Of a DNA stretch of 64,000 nucleotides, positions 43,188 through 55,614 are shown piece by piece. The position numbers and the translations under genes were made by a program. The notes below the pieces were generated by a model, which had not been told where the DNA came from, did not search any database, and was given only the letters and a program-made list of their open reading frames with translations. The stretch's first letter is position 1, and every line of letters starts with the position of its first letter. The stretch lies in the NCBI GenBank assembly GCA_009760855.2, contig WPIO01000040.1:1377501-1441500 (forward strand). Direction: 5' to 3'. The DNA is from Cristatella mucedo (lineage: Eukaryota > Bryozoa > Phylactolaemata > Cristatellidae).

Positions 43188-46100
43188 CAGCTCGCTCTCC
43201 AGAAGAGCTGCAATGAAGTACACCGGCAAAGGTCAGTAAGGGGTCAGTCAGTTAGCCACTGCCGCCTCCTCTGCTAGTTGTTTACTCAAGCATCCGCATA
43301 GATCTCGGCAAGATAGCCGCTTCCCGAACCCGAACGCTGCTTCGGCCAAGCGCCAAGCCGCCAATTTACTGGGGGCCTCTGACACTTTGAAGGAGATTTA
43401 CGATTCGGGGCCTTGACGGCCGGCCGTACTTGGGTTGATTGAAGCTGCAAGCCGTCCTTGGGCTCCTCCTCGATCGGCGCCAAATCTGGGCTCCTTGACC
43501 TTGGATCTCCTCTCTGCTGAATAGTTCAGTGATTACTCGCCCTCCCCTGTAATCGCTAAGGATCTCCGAATCGGCAGTGCTAGTGCAAGTGTGCGAAGTG
43601 AACGAGCCTAGAAGTAAATCTTAGACTCGCTGCAACAGGGAGGGAGAGGTGCGCTCGTGCATTACTTCCAGTTCGTTAAACCCGTCTCGATTGCTCTCGG
43701 AGGCGACAAAGGTGCTTCGTGGCGTGCCTGCTGCGTTTGCTAACAGAAGGCGTAAGCGTTCGCCTCACTCACTCAGCTGTGGCACAGGATTTCCCTTTGT
43801 TTCTCAACATGAAGTCTGCATGCTGGCTATCTCGCACATGCGTACCCGAAATCCGCCTAGGCTCGTACGCTCGCTAAGCAAACCGTTCCTGCCTGAGCAG
43901 CACCCATCTAGTCTTGGCGGCTGTGTGGAGTTGCACGCGGCTATGCATTACGTTACACTGCCTCGCGAAAGCATTTCGGCAGGAGGACGTTCGCTGCCTA
44001 GGAGCAACATGGCCACGTACTTCCTGCTTCATCTGTCCCATCACCGATGTACAGTGCATGAAGTTGGCTGCAACTTGTTTGACCTTGACCTTTCAGATCG
44101 CTTCGAATAAAGTTGCGAACGTCATGTCTATCTCTTTGGAAGACGGCAATATTTATGGCTGAGTAATGCCACCAACCCACGATGGGGCCACATAGCTGTC
44201 TTTCAGCAGGTGCCCAATGAGTGTACCCTGTTTCGAGCAGCTCAAGCCAATGAGGCGGAGACCGTGTGCAGAGACCGTGTGGGTCTCTCTACTCGACCTT
44301 GCACATACGAGCTATATGAGATCAGCCTCGCCCTGGACCTGTCCGATTGTGCTTGCTCACGAACGCGTGTCTATGCCGATTGCTCAGGCATTATCTCCGC
44401 TTTGGCGATTAGCCTTGACACTGAGTCCGCGAGACTGGCAATCGCTCGAACGGAATGGGGCTTATTGGAATGGGCCTTACTTTACAATCGTATCCGTGTC
44501 CTGTATATCGTAGAAAGCCAACTGGAGACTTGCTTCCTTACAAACGTGTCCAATATATTGAAGCAGGTGGTTAGTCGCCTGCTGAATGTACTTTAAAAGC
44601 AAAATAAACAAAGGCTCTAAGGAAATGTTAAAGGCAAACGGGCTCGCTTGAATACTGCACGGACCTAACAATGATTAGTGCCAAGCAGCCGCCCTGCCAA
44701 TATGCCTTCAAGGAAACTAGCTGGATTTTTTTTTAACTTTAAGCCAACGGTCAAGCGTTGTCAATGCTTATCGAACGGCTATAGCTGCTTATTGCAAGCG
44801 TATTCTTTACCTGACAATATTGTGGTGTTAGCCCCTTTTATTGGCTTAATAGCGTCGACTTGAAGCTGATTGCCAAAGAAGCCTTCGGAGCCAGTGAGCC
44901 TTCACTTGAAGCTCGGCTTCCTCCTATCGGACGATGTAAGATGTGACAGGCAGTAACATCCACCCATCTCCCGCCTTCGGGCCTGCCGACGTGGTTGCAA
45001 CGTTTAGGTTGGTCTAAATATGTAGTTTCGTCTGTAGCTCATTAGCATTTAAATTGAGACGAAATGCTGAGTCGAAAGACAGCAGTTGATATAGTGAATA
45101 ACACGGAAGTAGCAGATGAGGACTGATGGAAAGCATGTTTCGCCGCCACAATCTGCAGCCGAAGAAGGGGTAGGGTAGCTGTCGTAGCGTCAAATGCCGA
45201 GTGCACTCACGTACACCGTGCTCTCAAACTGGTGAATTGCGCTTTGCACTTTGAGCACAAGTTGGACGCGGTTTTACTCGGGATCTTTCGCTATTGAGCC
45301 CCCTTAATCGATCGATAATTGAGAATTCAGTAGGCAGAGAATTTCGCAGCGTGCTCTGAGCGCTGGCGTTTGGCTTTAATTGGGTGTAACTCTTGGTGTG
45401 ACCAGAGTGGTAGATGAAGAGCCAGGTAGCTTGACGATAGATTATTGCCCACTACTTAGATGCAGTTTGCTAAGGCAGCAGACCAAAAGATTAAAGCATG
45501 CCAATTAGCTAGCCGATACCGATCAGCCGATTTCGTAACAGCATGCGGTGCAGCAAGGGATCAGAGGCACCGACATGGCACAAGTGCTGCTGCCGCTCCT
45601 GGTTTCTACTGCCGTATTCGTTAGCGGTGCGGCTCATTCTTGTATTGTTCGGCTGTCGCAAATTAAGCAATTTACGAGCACTACACGATCGGCCGCCCCC
45701 TAATGGCTATCATTGATTGCAAAGTCTCTATCGGCCATTTCAAGATGTCTCAGTGTGAGCCACGGCAAAGCTAAATTTGCTGGGAGCAGTTTTGCGAGAT
45801 TAGCAGGTCGTGCTCCGAATGATGCATCGATCGAACAATCAAAGCATACTGCCATATTTTGCTCTATATCTGCTGCCACACGATGAATGCGATGCTGCAT
45901 CGTGCCTGCCGGCGTGCGCGAGTGTATACAACCACCACCATCATCAACAGCAGAAGCAGCTGCTCAAGCAGTGACAGTCACAAAGCAGCAGTACACGTGG
46001 CTACGATAAAGTAGTGGCTAAAGCGTATTGAACATGCAGCCGTGGCAGTCTGTGCACTTGTTTTCCTGTTACTGTCCTTTTCGGTGCAATCACTAACCAA

Positions 46101-47105
46101 TTTACTTGCGTCCTTTCAAGCGTATTGGAATTTCGTGCCTCGAAAGAGGTGCAGCCTCTTTGGGTTGCTACATAAATGTCATTATTATTATTATTCCTAT
46201 CTTTTGTCATAGGCCTATCAGTTCAGGCAGTTTCAAGTGGGGCATGCACCTTCCAGAAGACCACGAAGACTCCTCAATTCCTCAATCAGCTTGTACGGCT
46301 TACAAACACTTACACAAACACTTATTAGCATATATCGCGCCCGGTTATTTCAGAGGGTAAGTACATCTCGAGAGCCTGGGCAAGTCAACGTAGCATTGGA
46401 AGATGGCCGGTGGTACGACGGGGCTGCCGATCCATGTCATTCAATGGTCTCAGGCAGGCCAGGCTAATGTTTGACTAGAGCTAAAGTGTGCTTGATACAC
46501 AACTCCTCCTTTCAGCAGACCAGGCCGGAGTCATTGTGCTCCACAGAGAGCACCGATCAAAACGTGCTTTCAACCGTGACTCGAGTGCCTGCGATTAGTG
46601 TTCAAGTGGCTATAAGACCTTACCACTGGCAGGGGAGCAACAATAATCTTTTTGTCACCAAACGACGTTGTTAAACGATAGCGGCTAAACATCGCAGCTC
46701 CTGCGAATCGCGTAGTGCAAGAATGACTTCCGCAGCCACATCTAGGAATCGAGACCGGTGAAGCTAAGTATCAGGGACGTCGGTGCTGCCGAGCATAAAG
46801 TGCTGTCGATGCTGCTGCAGTTGTTCCGGCACGACCCTTAATCGCTCATCGGTAAAGCGAGCCACGGGATGGCCACGAGATGGCTGCCACATGTGACGTT
46901 TCCTCGACCGCTCAGACGGACGAATTGAACCTAACCGCTGCACCACCGCCGTCATGGCAATATTCACGGTGCTGATCAAACAGCTGCCAGAAGATTCATA
47001 ATCGAACGCTGACGGAAAAATGAATGTGTCCGTAAACAGATTCCCGCAAGAGGCCTGACTGAGCACGAACGTCCCACGAACGCACGTTCACATACATTCG
47101 CACGT

Positions 47106-47142
<37 letters not shown>

Positions 47143-47443
47143 CACAAACACACACACACACACATATACACTCACACGCATATAAATTCACTGGCACACA
47201 CATACACAGCAACATCCACATCCTCACAGACACGCCGCACACACACCTCTACCGAGACAAAGGAGTCGTGGACTCGAGTCCCTGAACAGGAGCAACCGGA
47301 CCGTTGTAATGTGCCTCAGTCAAGGCCAGGTCAATGTCAAGTCAGGTGGTGTCCCTCAGTTGAATTGAGAGCCAAGGCTGATGTGCATATGTTAGTCCCA
47401 AAGCAGCTTTAGTTTCTTCAGTATTCAAGTGATTTGCTTCTCA
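43188..47443 (+). repeat. Inner left arm, near-identical to 55,266-59,530
   Basis: About 4.26 kb. Differences I noticed include a T run of 9 against an A run of 13 (44,727 / 57,981), one base near 43,339 and the CA tract at 47,105-47,165. No protein family is recognisable in any open frame. A (CA)n tract and an (ATT)5 run at 46,178-46,195 are the only simple repeats. Confidence 0.93.
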
Positions 47444-48780
47444 TCTTTAAGCATTTTTACATCACCCTTGTCCAGCTATAGATTAAAAATACCTATGGTT
47501 TGACACTGAGCATTAACTATGCATGCCTGGTTCACACGGGGGATACTTCTGGTTACTCGTGTCGGTGAGGGAAGTCTAGGCTTCTGCGCTAACCTATGTA
47601 TGCCTGCAACATTGCTCGCCCAAGGTTGCCTTAAGCGGTCGACCGGCGGAACCGAGGTGTCGTATTCCTCTCCTCTCCACTCCTCTCCACACCTCTCCTC
47701 TCTTCTCCTCTCCTTCTCCGCTACTTTTTTCCGCAGCCAGCCTATTGCCACTCAGTTTCCTTTCCAGCACAGTTTTCTATGCCTTCGTTGGCGAAGGCAA
47801 AGCCACCTGTAAGTCCTGCAAGCCGCCCGCTTCCAAGATTCGTCGTCCGGTGGCGGCGAGGCGCGGATTCAAGTTAAAAGAAACTGAGCGTTGGACCATA
47901 GATAGGGGAAACTAGAGCCGCTATCCAAATTTAAAGGGCTCGCATTGACGCGAAAAGGAATGAATCCATCGGTCCAGCTAATTCCAGGCTAATTCCAATT
48001 TTCCAGGTTAAATTTGGGCATCTGAGGCTCATCAGCTGATTCTCAGCTGTGCAAACTCCTCCGCTTACCCTCCGCCTAATCGTGATAGAAATGGCAATAG
48101 CATTACTAGCATTAATAGTACTAAGGGAATTGCAGTGCGACTATTGCACCATAAGAGACCCGAATCTTCAGTTAGGCGCTTTACAAATGCTGCTGTACTA
48201 TTGAATGGAGTCTCACACTGGACCCGGGTCGGTTGTGCTGTGCAGAGATTGTCTGCTACTGGTGACTGGTGACTACTGCGCACTGAGCGCTAGAGGCCCC
48301 TTTTTTGGCCGGCATTGACCCCCTCATAGCAGGGGCACAAGAAGGCAGGGGTCTAAGAGTTTTCAGCCTTTCAGCGCGTGAGGCTGCTCGATAAATTAGC
48401 TTCTAATAAAGGTTTGCAGAGCAGACGCAGAGCCTCGGTCACGTGCTATCTATATTCATAAAGGCGACCGCTTAGTGTGCCAAGCATATGTGTAGAATCT
48501 GGGCGAAATAGTGCAGTAAATTAGCCGAGATAGATGTGGCTTGCCCAGAGTGCCTGCTGGTGTCTAAAAAGTAGGTGAAGTCAGCTTGGCGTGTTCGAGC
48601 CAGCTGCTGCTGCCGCATTTGCAACAACTTCAGCCTCTCAGCGTCTGCTAGCACCTTGGATTTCGGGGCGCTACAGGCTGCTGGTGTGGACTGCTGCTGT
48701 GGCGTCAGCGTCTCCGGCTCCGAGAGCTCGGCTCGTCCAATATTCTACCGCGGCTTCGATAGGACATTAAATTGATTTTT
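47444..48780. other. Spacer start, no gene
   Basis: Mixed composition with a CTCCTCTCC pyrimidine tract (47,668-47,735). A minus-strand LINE tail fragment at about 48,100-48,230 has the AGGCGCTTTACAAATGCTGC block and an ATTAATAG tail. No coding evidence. Confidence 0.4.
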
Positions 48781-49670
48781 AATAATAGTAATAATAATAA
48801 TAATACACTCGATAAAGCACCCTCTAGAACTCAAGCTCTTTATAGGCACTTTACATTTGCTGCAAAGAGAAACGCGATTGAATGGTGGGTAATATGATTC
48901 TTGATAAACAACATGAATAACATGGTTAGGGGTGACATGCTCAGGGTCAGCATGCAAGTGTCGTTTGTGGCAGCATATACAGTGTCAGCACTCATAAACA
49001 CATCAAGGACGAATCACAGGGACCCACTAAATGCTGTCCTAAATAGGTATGTTTAAGTTCTTTTTAAATGCGGTGACGCAAGTCGGCAGCGAGTTCCAGG
49101 CTTTGAGAGCATACGAACTAAATGCACGGTCTCCACAGGATTTGAGGTTTGTACGAGGTATTGATAAACTGTTAGATTCCAAAAAGTGGGCGGTACGATT
49201 CTTGGCCTGGCGAGAGAGTAGATCTGAGTGATAAGCTGGTGCCTAAGAATGAAGCGGCCCTAAAGTGAACAACGAAATCTTGAAGTCAATCTGTTGCTTG
49301 ACTGGTAGCCAGTGCAGGTCGGCGAAAAGTGGAGAGATGTGGCAACTGCGACGCTCACGACAGACAAGCCTAGCTGCAGAGTTTGGCACCAGCTGTAAGC
49401 GCTTGATTGGACACGCCGGTAGGCCAGCAAGCAGTGAGTTACAGAAGTCAAGACGGGATGTCATAAATGCATGGACCAACTTAGTTGTGGTATCCTTATC
49501 TAAACAAGGCCGAATTTTACCAATGTTATGTAGCTGAAAGTAGGCAGGCCTAATTGCGGAGCTGGTGTGGTCGTCTAACGAAAGGTCACTTTTGAACATG
49601 ACACCTAGATTTCGTGCAGATTCAAGAGGAGATATGCTGGCAGATTCAATTTTGAGCGTCAACGCTTTCC
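48780..49670 (-). mobile_element. LINE copy E1, 5'-truncated
   Basis: Tail (ATT)n at 48,780-48,805, stem-loop, 3' UTR. The ORF2 end is in two frames: 49,662-49,243 contains LDDHTSSAIRPAYFQLHN and LVHAFMTSRLDFCNSLLAGL. A frameshift lies near 49,245. Confidence 0.85.
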
Positions 49671-50370
49671 ATTTGCGACATTCCGTATTGACTTATGTAA
49701 CTCACTGCTTGCTGGTCAACCGGCCTCGGCAATCAGGTGCTCACAGCTGGTGCAAAACGGTGCAGCTAGGCTTGTCTGTCATGAGTGTTTAAGTTTTCAC
49801 CTCTCACCACTCACCATCGCTGACCTGCACTGGCTCCCAGTCAAGCAATGCATCGACTCAAAAATTGTGTCACTCACTTTTAGGTCCAGTCATTCTTTGG
49901 CTCCAGCCTACCTATCAGATCTACTCCCCCACTACGCCAAGCTTTGTACCACCCGCATTTCGGAATCTAACAGTTTACCAATACTTCGTACAAACCCTAA
50001 ATCCTTTGGAGATCGTGCATTTAGTTCGTATGCTCCTAAAACTGGATATCACTTCTGACTGGCATCACGATATTACCAGAATTGACCATTTATAAAAAGC
50101 TAAAAAAAAACTTCTATTTACAGCAGAATTTAGTGGGTCTATGTGATTTGTCTTTTGCGTGCTTAAGCGTTCTGACGCTGTGCATTCTGCCACTGAACGT
50201 ATTTGCATGCTGACCCTGCGCATGTCACCTCTAACCAAGTTATGCTTGCTATTGTTGCCATTGAGCACGCTGCCACTAACCATTCTATCGTGCTTCCTTT
50301 GCAGCAAATGTAAAGTGCCTAGAAAAAGATTGAGTTCTCTGACGGTCGAATGTATTAAGATTATTATTAT
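49671..50370 (+). mobile_element. LINE copy E2, head-to-head with E1
   Basis: Starts abruptly at the ORF2 C-terminus and runs through LHWLPVKQCIDSKIVSLTF and APAYLSDLLPHYAKL (49,750-50,058) to a 3' UTR and (ATT)n tail (50,355-50,372). Its 5' end abuts the 5' end of E1. Confidence 0.85.
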
Positions 50371-50404
50371 TATTGGCCTTACTCTTATGAATGAGCTTAG
50401 AACC

Positions 50405-50795
50405 GTCTGAGGCTTTTCGGAATCTGTTTACCAATACCTCTTACAAACCTCAAATCCTTTGGAGACCTTGCATTTAGTTCGTCTGATCCCAAAGCCTGGG
50501 ACTCTCTCCCGACTTGGGTCACGATATCCCCTGAATTTTCCACATTTAATTAAAACAAATAGAACACGTCTATTTATCACAGCATTTCGTGAGTCCCTGT
50601 GATTCATCCTTATTATGCTTGTGCATGCTGACACTGTTTATTCTGCCACTGACCATACTTGCATGCTGACCCTGCGCATATCACCTCTAACCAAGTTATG
50701 CATTTTTTCATTGAGCGTTTTCCTCTTAGCATTCGAACATTTGGCTTCCCTTGCAGCAAATGTAAAGCATTGTGAAACTGATTTAAGGGCATTTG
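50405..50795 (+). mobile_element. LINE copy E3, 3' end
   Basis: From GGCTTTTCGGAATCTGTTTACC through DLAFSSSDPKAWDSLPT-like codons and the 3' UTR (ACACTGTTTATTCTGCCACTGACCA, by position 50,630-50,655). The terminal stem-loop is eroded and no ATT tail remains. Confidence 0.75.
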
Positions 50796-50814
50796 GCATC
50801 AGATCGTTGTAGAT

Positions 50815-51180
50815 TGCAGTATTGGCCTGGTCTATGTCAATTGCAGTGCATTGCTGCAGAATGGCCGAGGCAGCTACAGTGAAATTATGCGAGTTCACAG
50901 TGACCGAGGAGTAGAGCAGCGTGCAATCATAATTGTAGCTTCTAATGTACGCGTTCTGGTCGCTGTGCGGCGGATTGCAGTTCCAGTTTGTATTGCATAT
51001 TGAAGTGCACCGCATTCTGTGCACACCCACGTCAAATAAAAAGTTGTGCATCATCGCATTGTGGCAATGCACGGAAATCGCCCGAAATGACCTGAGAAAG
51101 TACCGCAATCCTCTCTATTCCACTGCAAGTCATCCTCGAATCGCAATCGCGAAATTCTATTTGACATCGCATGTAATGCT
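50815..51180. repeat. Satellite units, one inverted and one direct
   Basis: 50,835-50,875 contains GTCAATTGCAGTGCATTGC, the reverse of the satellite core at 53,652. 50,995-51,180 matches 52,970-53,130 directly, sharing AAATGACCTG-AAAGTACCGCAATCC and TTCTATTCCACTGCA. Confidence 0.65.
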
Positions 51181-51317
51181 TAGTGGCAGCATGCGATGCC
51201 AGCACGCATAAGCACCTAAGGATGAATCACGTGGACTATTAAATGCTGGGATGAATAACACAATCTTAGCTTTCTTCATGTGTGGTCATATCACAGAAGG
51301 TTGAGACGCCTTCGGAA

Positions 51318-51320
<3 letters not shown>

Positions 51321-51365
<45 letters not shown>
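51321..51365. repeat. (TA)n microsatellite
   Basis: Pure TA run. A 40-bp GA run follows at 51,552-51,592. Confidence 0.9.
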
Positions 51366-51368
<3 letters not shown>

Positions 51369-51549
51369 ATATATATGCAATACATATCTTCATCAAGCTA
51401 CTTGCTAGACTAACGGCGTCTTGTGTCGTCGCACGTTATCAAGCACATCAGTGAACACGACAACGAGGCTCCTCCAGCCGTCAAACCATAAACCAAAATA
51501 TTTTAGTGTCGTACCAGCTAACGTAACAGCTAACTCTGTTTAGCACTTT

Positions 51550-51597
<48 letters not shown>

Positions 51598-51892
51598 GAG
51601 AGTGAGTGTGAGTGAGTGAGTGAGTGAGAGTGATACAACAGCGCTTACCCAGACTACTGTTTTATTCATGAGGAACACGATTGAATATTCCCTGCGAGAT
51701 CTGAGGGACATATGTAGCTGTTGATTGTTAACAGTATATTGCAAATAAAGTAACATCACATTCATTTGTTGTTGCCACATTTTCTGTGTATTATGGTAGA
51801 ACATACGGCATTTATTTATCTATATATCTCTTTACCTGACTCTCATATTTTGTCTTTCTTTCTCTCTAAATGTACAAATCTAAATATATACG

Positions 51893-52006
<114 letters not shown>

Positions 52007-52023
52007 TCGTGCCGGCCGAGTAC

Positions 52024-52285
52024 TCGCCCCAGCAAGGTCGACGTCCTTCTCTGGCGGAGAGGCGACGGCATCGTTCGTGTTGATGATGGGCACGATGTTG
52101 AGCCGCATCAGCTCGTGCAGGGTGCTGCTCAGGCTCTTGCGAGTCGACTCGTGGTTGAAGTCTGGCTTGGTGACGAGGATTTGGGCAACGCGCACGTCGT
52201 ACTGCCCGAACATGGACTCGTACAGCGACATGAGACCGCTCTGCCCCGTGGCGGCGCACGCCCGTGACTCCATGGCCGGAAACAC
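52024..52285 (-). CDS. Exon of delta-1-pyrroline-5-carboxylate synthase (P5CS)
   Basis: P5CS is the bifunctional glutamate 5-kinase / gamma-glutamyl phosphate reductase that starts proline and ornithine synthesis, mitochondrial in animals. This exon encodes part of the kinase domain: VFPAMESRACAATGQSGLMS, YESMFGQYDVRVAQILVTK, PDFNHESTRKSLSSTLHEL, MRLNIVPIINTNDAVASPPE, ending DVDLAG. INTNDAV is the counterpart of the bacterial NENDAV glutamate-binding loop. The acceptor is CTCACTTGCAG (ending 52,286), and the exon opens in phase 0 with GTG. The donor is either GT at 52,023 (phase 1) or GC at 52,027 (phase 0, exon of 258 nt). The frame has no stop or shift, so this is an intact exon. No neighbouring exon was found within about 12 kb on either side. 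Confidence 0.88.
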
Positions 52286-52594
52286 CTGCAAGTGAGCGAG
52301 CGATCGGCCCGACATGACAAGCGAGTGACCAAAGAACGACAGCGAGCCCACTTGGAGTGCAAGTCACGTGTCGAGCGCCACGCGACTGTGCGCATGCATC
52401 TTTCTTCACAGGCAGCACGAGACCAACCGGTGAGCTACGACACAAAAACGGCATCAACTCGTCGTATGAGGGGCAGCTCAAACCGCCGCTCAATATTAAT
52501 AGCAAAATAACGGCCGAGCATTTGTATAATGCCAAAAAAAACTATAAAACTTTCTAGGCACTCCACAAGGGCTGGAAAGAAAGCCTTTAGTCTC

Positions 52595-52670
52595 AGGTTC
52601 AGTCGTGCCCCCAGGCTAAGGCGTTTGCATATAAGGGTCAAGGGTTAGGGTTCGAGTCTTGAAGCACGCA
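52595..52670 (+). mobile_element. tRNA-like promoter remnant, possible SINE head
   Basis: GGCTAAGGCGTTTGCATATAAGG followed by GGGTTAGGGTTCGAGTC; the latter is a near-perfect B box. The acceptor-stem ends do not pair, so a functional tRNA is unlikely. Confidence 0.4.
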
Positions 52671-52839
52671 AATCGCTAATGCCACTGTACAAGCTATAAC
52701 AAGCTGCTAAGGCTTTTCTGCTGCTGCTACACAGACGAGGCTGTCGAATTATCTAATTTTTAACTTTCAAATGCACCTCAGTGGAGCATGCCTGCCGGCA
52801 TCTGCGAAAAGTGCACCCAAAAAATTTTACTGCATTGAC

Positions 52840-54400
52840 ACGGCCGTTCTTACGTAATGTATTAATTGGACTGCAGTAGTCCGAGCAAATACCGCATTCC
52901 ATTTCAATCCATCTAATTCACCGCGAGAAAAATCGAATAGAGTGACCTCCATGGTTTTATTCCATATTTAAGTGCAGCGTGTTGTGTGCTCAACCAAATA
53001 AAAACAATTGTGCATCCTTGCACTGTGGTAATGGGCGGCAATCGCCCAAATGACCTGGAAAAGTACCGCAATCCATTCTATTCCACTGCAGATCATCATT
53101 GAGTCGCTGTCGCGATCCTCTAATTGACATCGCACATAAGACTAATTTATTAGACGTTAATTAGACTCAGTTCAAAGTGCACCCACAGAAAATGTCACTC
53201 CATTGCGCACACGCGTTCTCATGCAATGCACTGCAATCGACTGCAGCGGCCCGGTCCCGTACCGCTGATCCACCCGTGATGGTCACGTACCGCTATCCAC
53301 CCGCGATGGTCCCGTACCGCTGATCCACCGCGATCCGCCGGCATGTGCTGCGATCCGCCGCACATAGACAAGAACGCATACACTAGAAGCTCTAGAAGTA
53401 TGATGATTGCACGATACTCTACTCTTCAGTTATTGTGTAATCGCCTAACTTCAGTGTAATTGCCTCTTATTTTGCAACGATGCACTGCAATCGACTGCAG
53501 CTGTCCGGGCCAGTACGTTAACCTACCGAAACCCGCCGAAATAAGATGAGAATACGTACACTTTAAGCTCTAGTAGTGATTGCAAGTTGCTCAAACCGTA
53601 GGTCATTGTGTCGTCGTACAATGTTGCTACAATTGCCTCCACCATTCATCAGCAATGCACTGCAATTGACTGCAATGGCCCGGGCCATTACCGCAATCTA
53701 CAGCAATCTGATGCAAAACGCCCCGAAATCGGTTTCGCAATGATCAAACTTTAAATGCACGCTACAAAGAACACTTTTTAAAGTCAACCACATCATTTAA
53801 GGAACTGTACTTGTAAAATATCGTGAAAATCAAAAGCAGTGCAATTTACCGTAATCGACGGAAATAGCCCGGCCTCTACCGGAATCTGTTTCAGATATGT
53901 TGGAATTGTATTCTAAGAATTTGTAATGATCATGCCACATAACGCTCATTGTGTTCGCACAGACTCATTTTTCGCGCTCAATCTTGGGCTATGCATGGCA
54001 ATCAGCGGCAATTGCCCAAGACAATACAGCAGTCAATAATTGTCTGTTACAATTACAAGCGAATCTTGCGTGAGAAGATCCAATTTTTCTTACGTGTTAC
54101 AGTGCGCTTTATTAAAAGTGAAACTGCATCCTTTCGAACAATTGCGAGCGTATATTTGAGAGCAATGCACGGCAATTGACGGCAACGGCTTGGGAAAATA
54201 CGGAAATCTATGACGATCAGTTGCAAAGAGACTGGACGCTGCTGGGTGACGCTTCCGTTTGAGCATACTATACGTTTGGTTATACCCAGGCAATACCATT
54301 GGCAACGCTTGCACAACGGTTGCAGTCAACGCCAATGGCTCGATACCAATGCAGCGCCATCTCTATTCGATCCGCCTCAAATAGACTGCACCTAGGCTGC
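52840..54400. repeat. Diverged tandem satellite, roughly 150-260 bp period
   Basis: The core GCAATGCACTGCAATTGACTGC with a following GGCCCGGGCCAxTACCGCAATC recurs in degenerate form. Positions are about 52,853, 53,030, 53,223, 53,480, 53,652, 53,836, 53,990, 54,163 and 54,335. A small ~34-bp tandem (CCCGTACCGCTGATCCACC, 53,250-53,345) sits in the longest unit. Confidence 0.65.
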
Positions 54401-54414
54401 GAAACGCTAAAGCG

Positions 54415-54705
54415 TTACATTAGTAAATAATATAATAATTTATAATTATATAACATTATATTATATTATATATATGTGTGTGTGTGTTTATGTATATCTA
54501 ATTATTATAATTTAAATATAATATAATTTTTATATGATTTCGTTAGGATAAATATTATATAATTTTTAATATACAATATAATTATATTATATAATAAACT
54601 TATATATCAATTATATATTATAATTAATATTAAATAAATTTATATAATAATATAAAAGGCACAATAAAATTATAAAAGCTGAAATATTATAATATAGTGC
54701 ATTGC
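54415..54705. repeat. AT-only low-complexity block
   Basis: Nearly pure A and T with ATTATAT/TATAATT words and a short GTGTGTGT run at 54,475-54,487. Confidence 0.85.
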
Positions 54706-54929
54706 CGTGGCTTTCGGTACCAGCCGGGGGCACTACAATGTTATTTCAGTAGACCTCGGGAGACCGCGTGAGCGGAATCGCGAAAACTTTTCCTGGTAAA
54801 TTTTACAAGTAGCGTAGTTTGATATTAGAAACATTTTGTGGAACTGTGAGAAACTGATATGTGGTTGATTTGAAGGCAACTAAAAGGCATTGCGGTAGAT
54901 TGTGGTACAGGTATCCGGCATTGCAGTTG

Positions 54930-55180
54930 CCGCATAACGCCACTTTTCGCAGACCAGCACTGCCTACCAGTCAAGCAGCAGATCGAAATCAAGATTGTGT
55001 CTCTCACTTTTAGGTCCCTTCTTTCTTTGGCCCAGCCTACCTATAAGATCTACTCCCACGCCAGGCAAAGCATCGTACCACCCACTTTTTGTAATCCAAC
55101 TGTTTAACTATACCTCATACATACTTCAAATCATTTGGAGACCGTCCCTTTAGTTTGTATACTCCCAAAACGTTGAGCGT
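54930..55180 (+). mobile_element. LINE copy F, internal fragment
   Basis: CACTGCCTACCAGTCAAGCAGCAGATCGA corresponds to LHWLPVKQ.ID; AAATCATTTGGAGACCGT matches the GDRAF region. Frames are broken. It abuts the (GT)n at the start of the right arm. Confidence 0.75.
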
Positions 55181-55546
55181 AAGTGTGAGTGTGTGTGTGC
55201 GTGTGTGTGTGTGTGTGTGTGTGCGCATGTGCGTTTGCGTGTGCGGTTGAGTGCGTTTGTGCGTTTGAGAAGCAAATCAGTTGAATACTGAAGAAACTAA
55301 AGCTGCTTTGGGACTAACATATGCAATTCAGCCTTGGCTCTCAATTCAACTGAGGGACACCACCTGACTTGACATTGACCTGGCCTTGACTGAGGCACAT
55401 TGCAACGGTCCGGTTGCTCCTGTTCAGGGACTCGAGTCCACGACTCCTTTGTCTCGGTAGAGGTGTGTGTGCGGCGTGTCTGTGAGGATGTGGATGTTGC
55501 TGTGTATGTGTGTGCCAGTGAATTTATATGCGTGTGAGTGTATATG

Positions 55547-55614
<68 letters not shown>

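Larger units (their letters stand above)
39356..47443 (+). repeat. Left arm of large inverted repeat
   Basis: Reverse complement of 55,266-64,000. The inner part (43,188-47,443) is nearly identical to its partner: every open frame over 60 codons that I compared has the same translation, apart from one substitution (43,339 region) and poly-T and CA length changes. The outer part (39,356-43,187) is diverged, with indels. Coordinates of matched points sum to 102,716-102,719 through the inner arm. Confidence 0.93.

Noticed and set aside
43649-44110. 153-codon frame conserved perfectly in both palindrome arms (also 44,210-44,596, 45,700-45,900 and 46,764-47,066)
   Set aside because: Non-coding sequence between the frames is equally identical, so conservation reflects arm identity, not selection. 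No protein family is recognisable.
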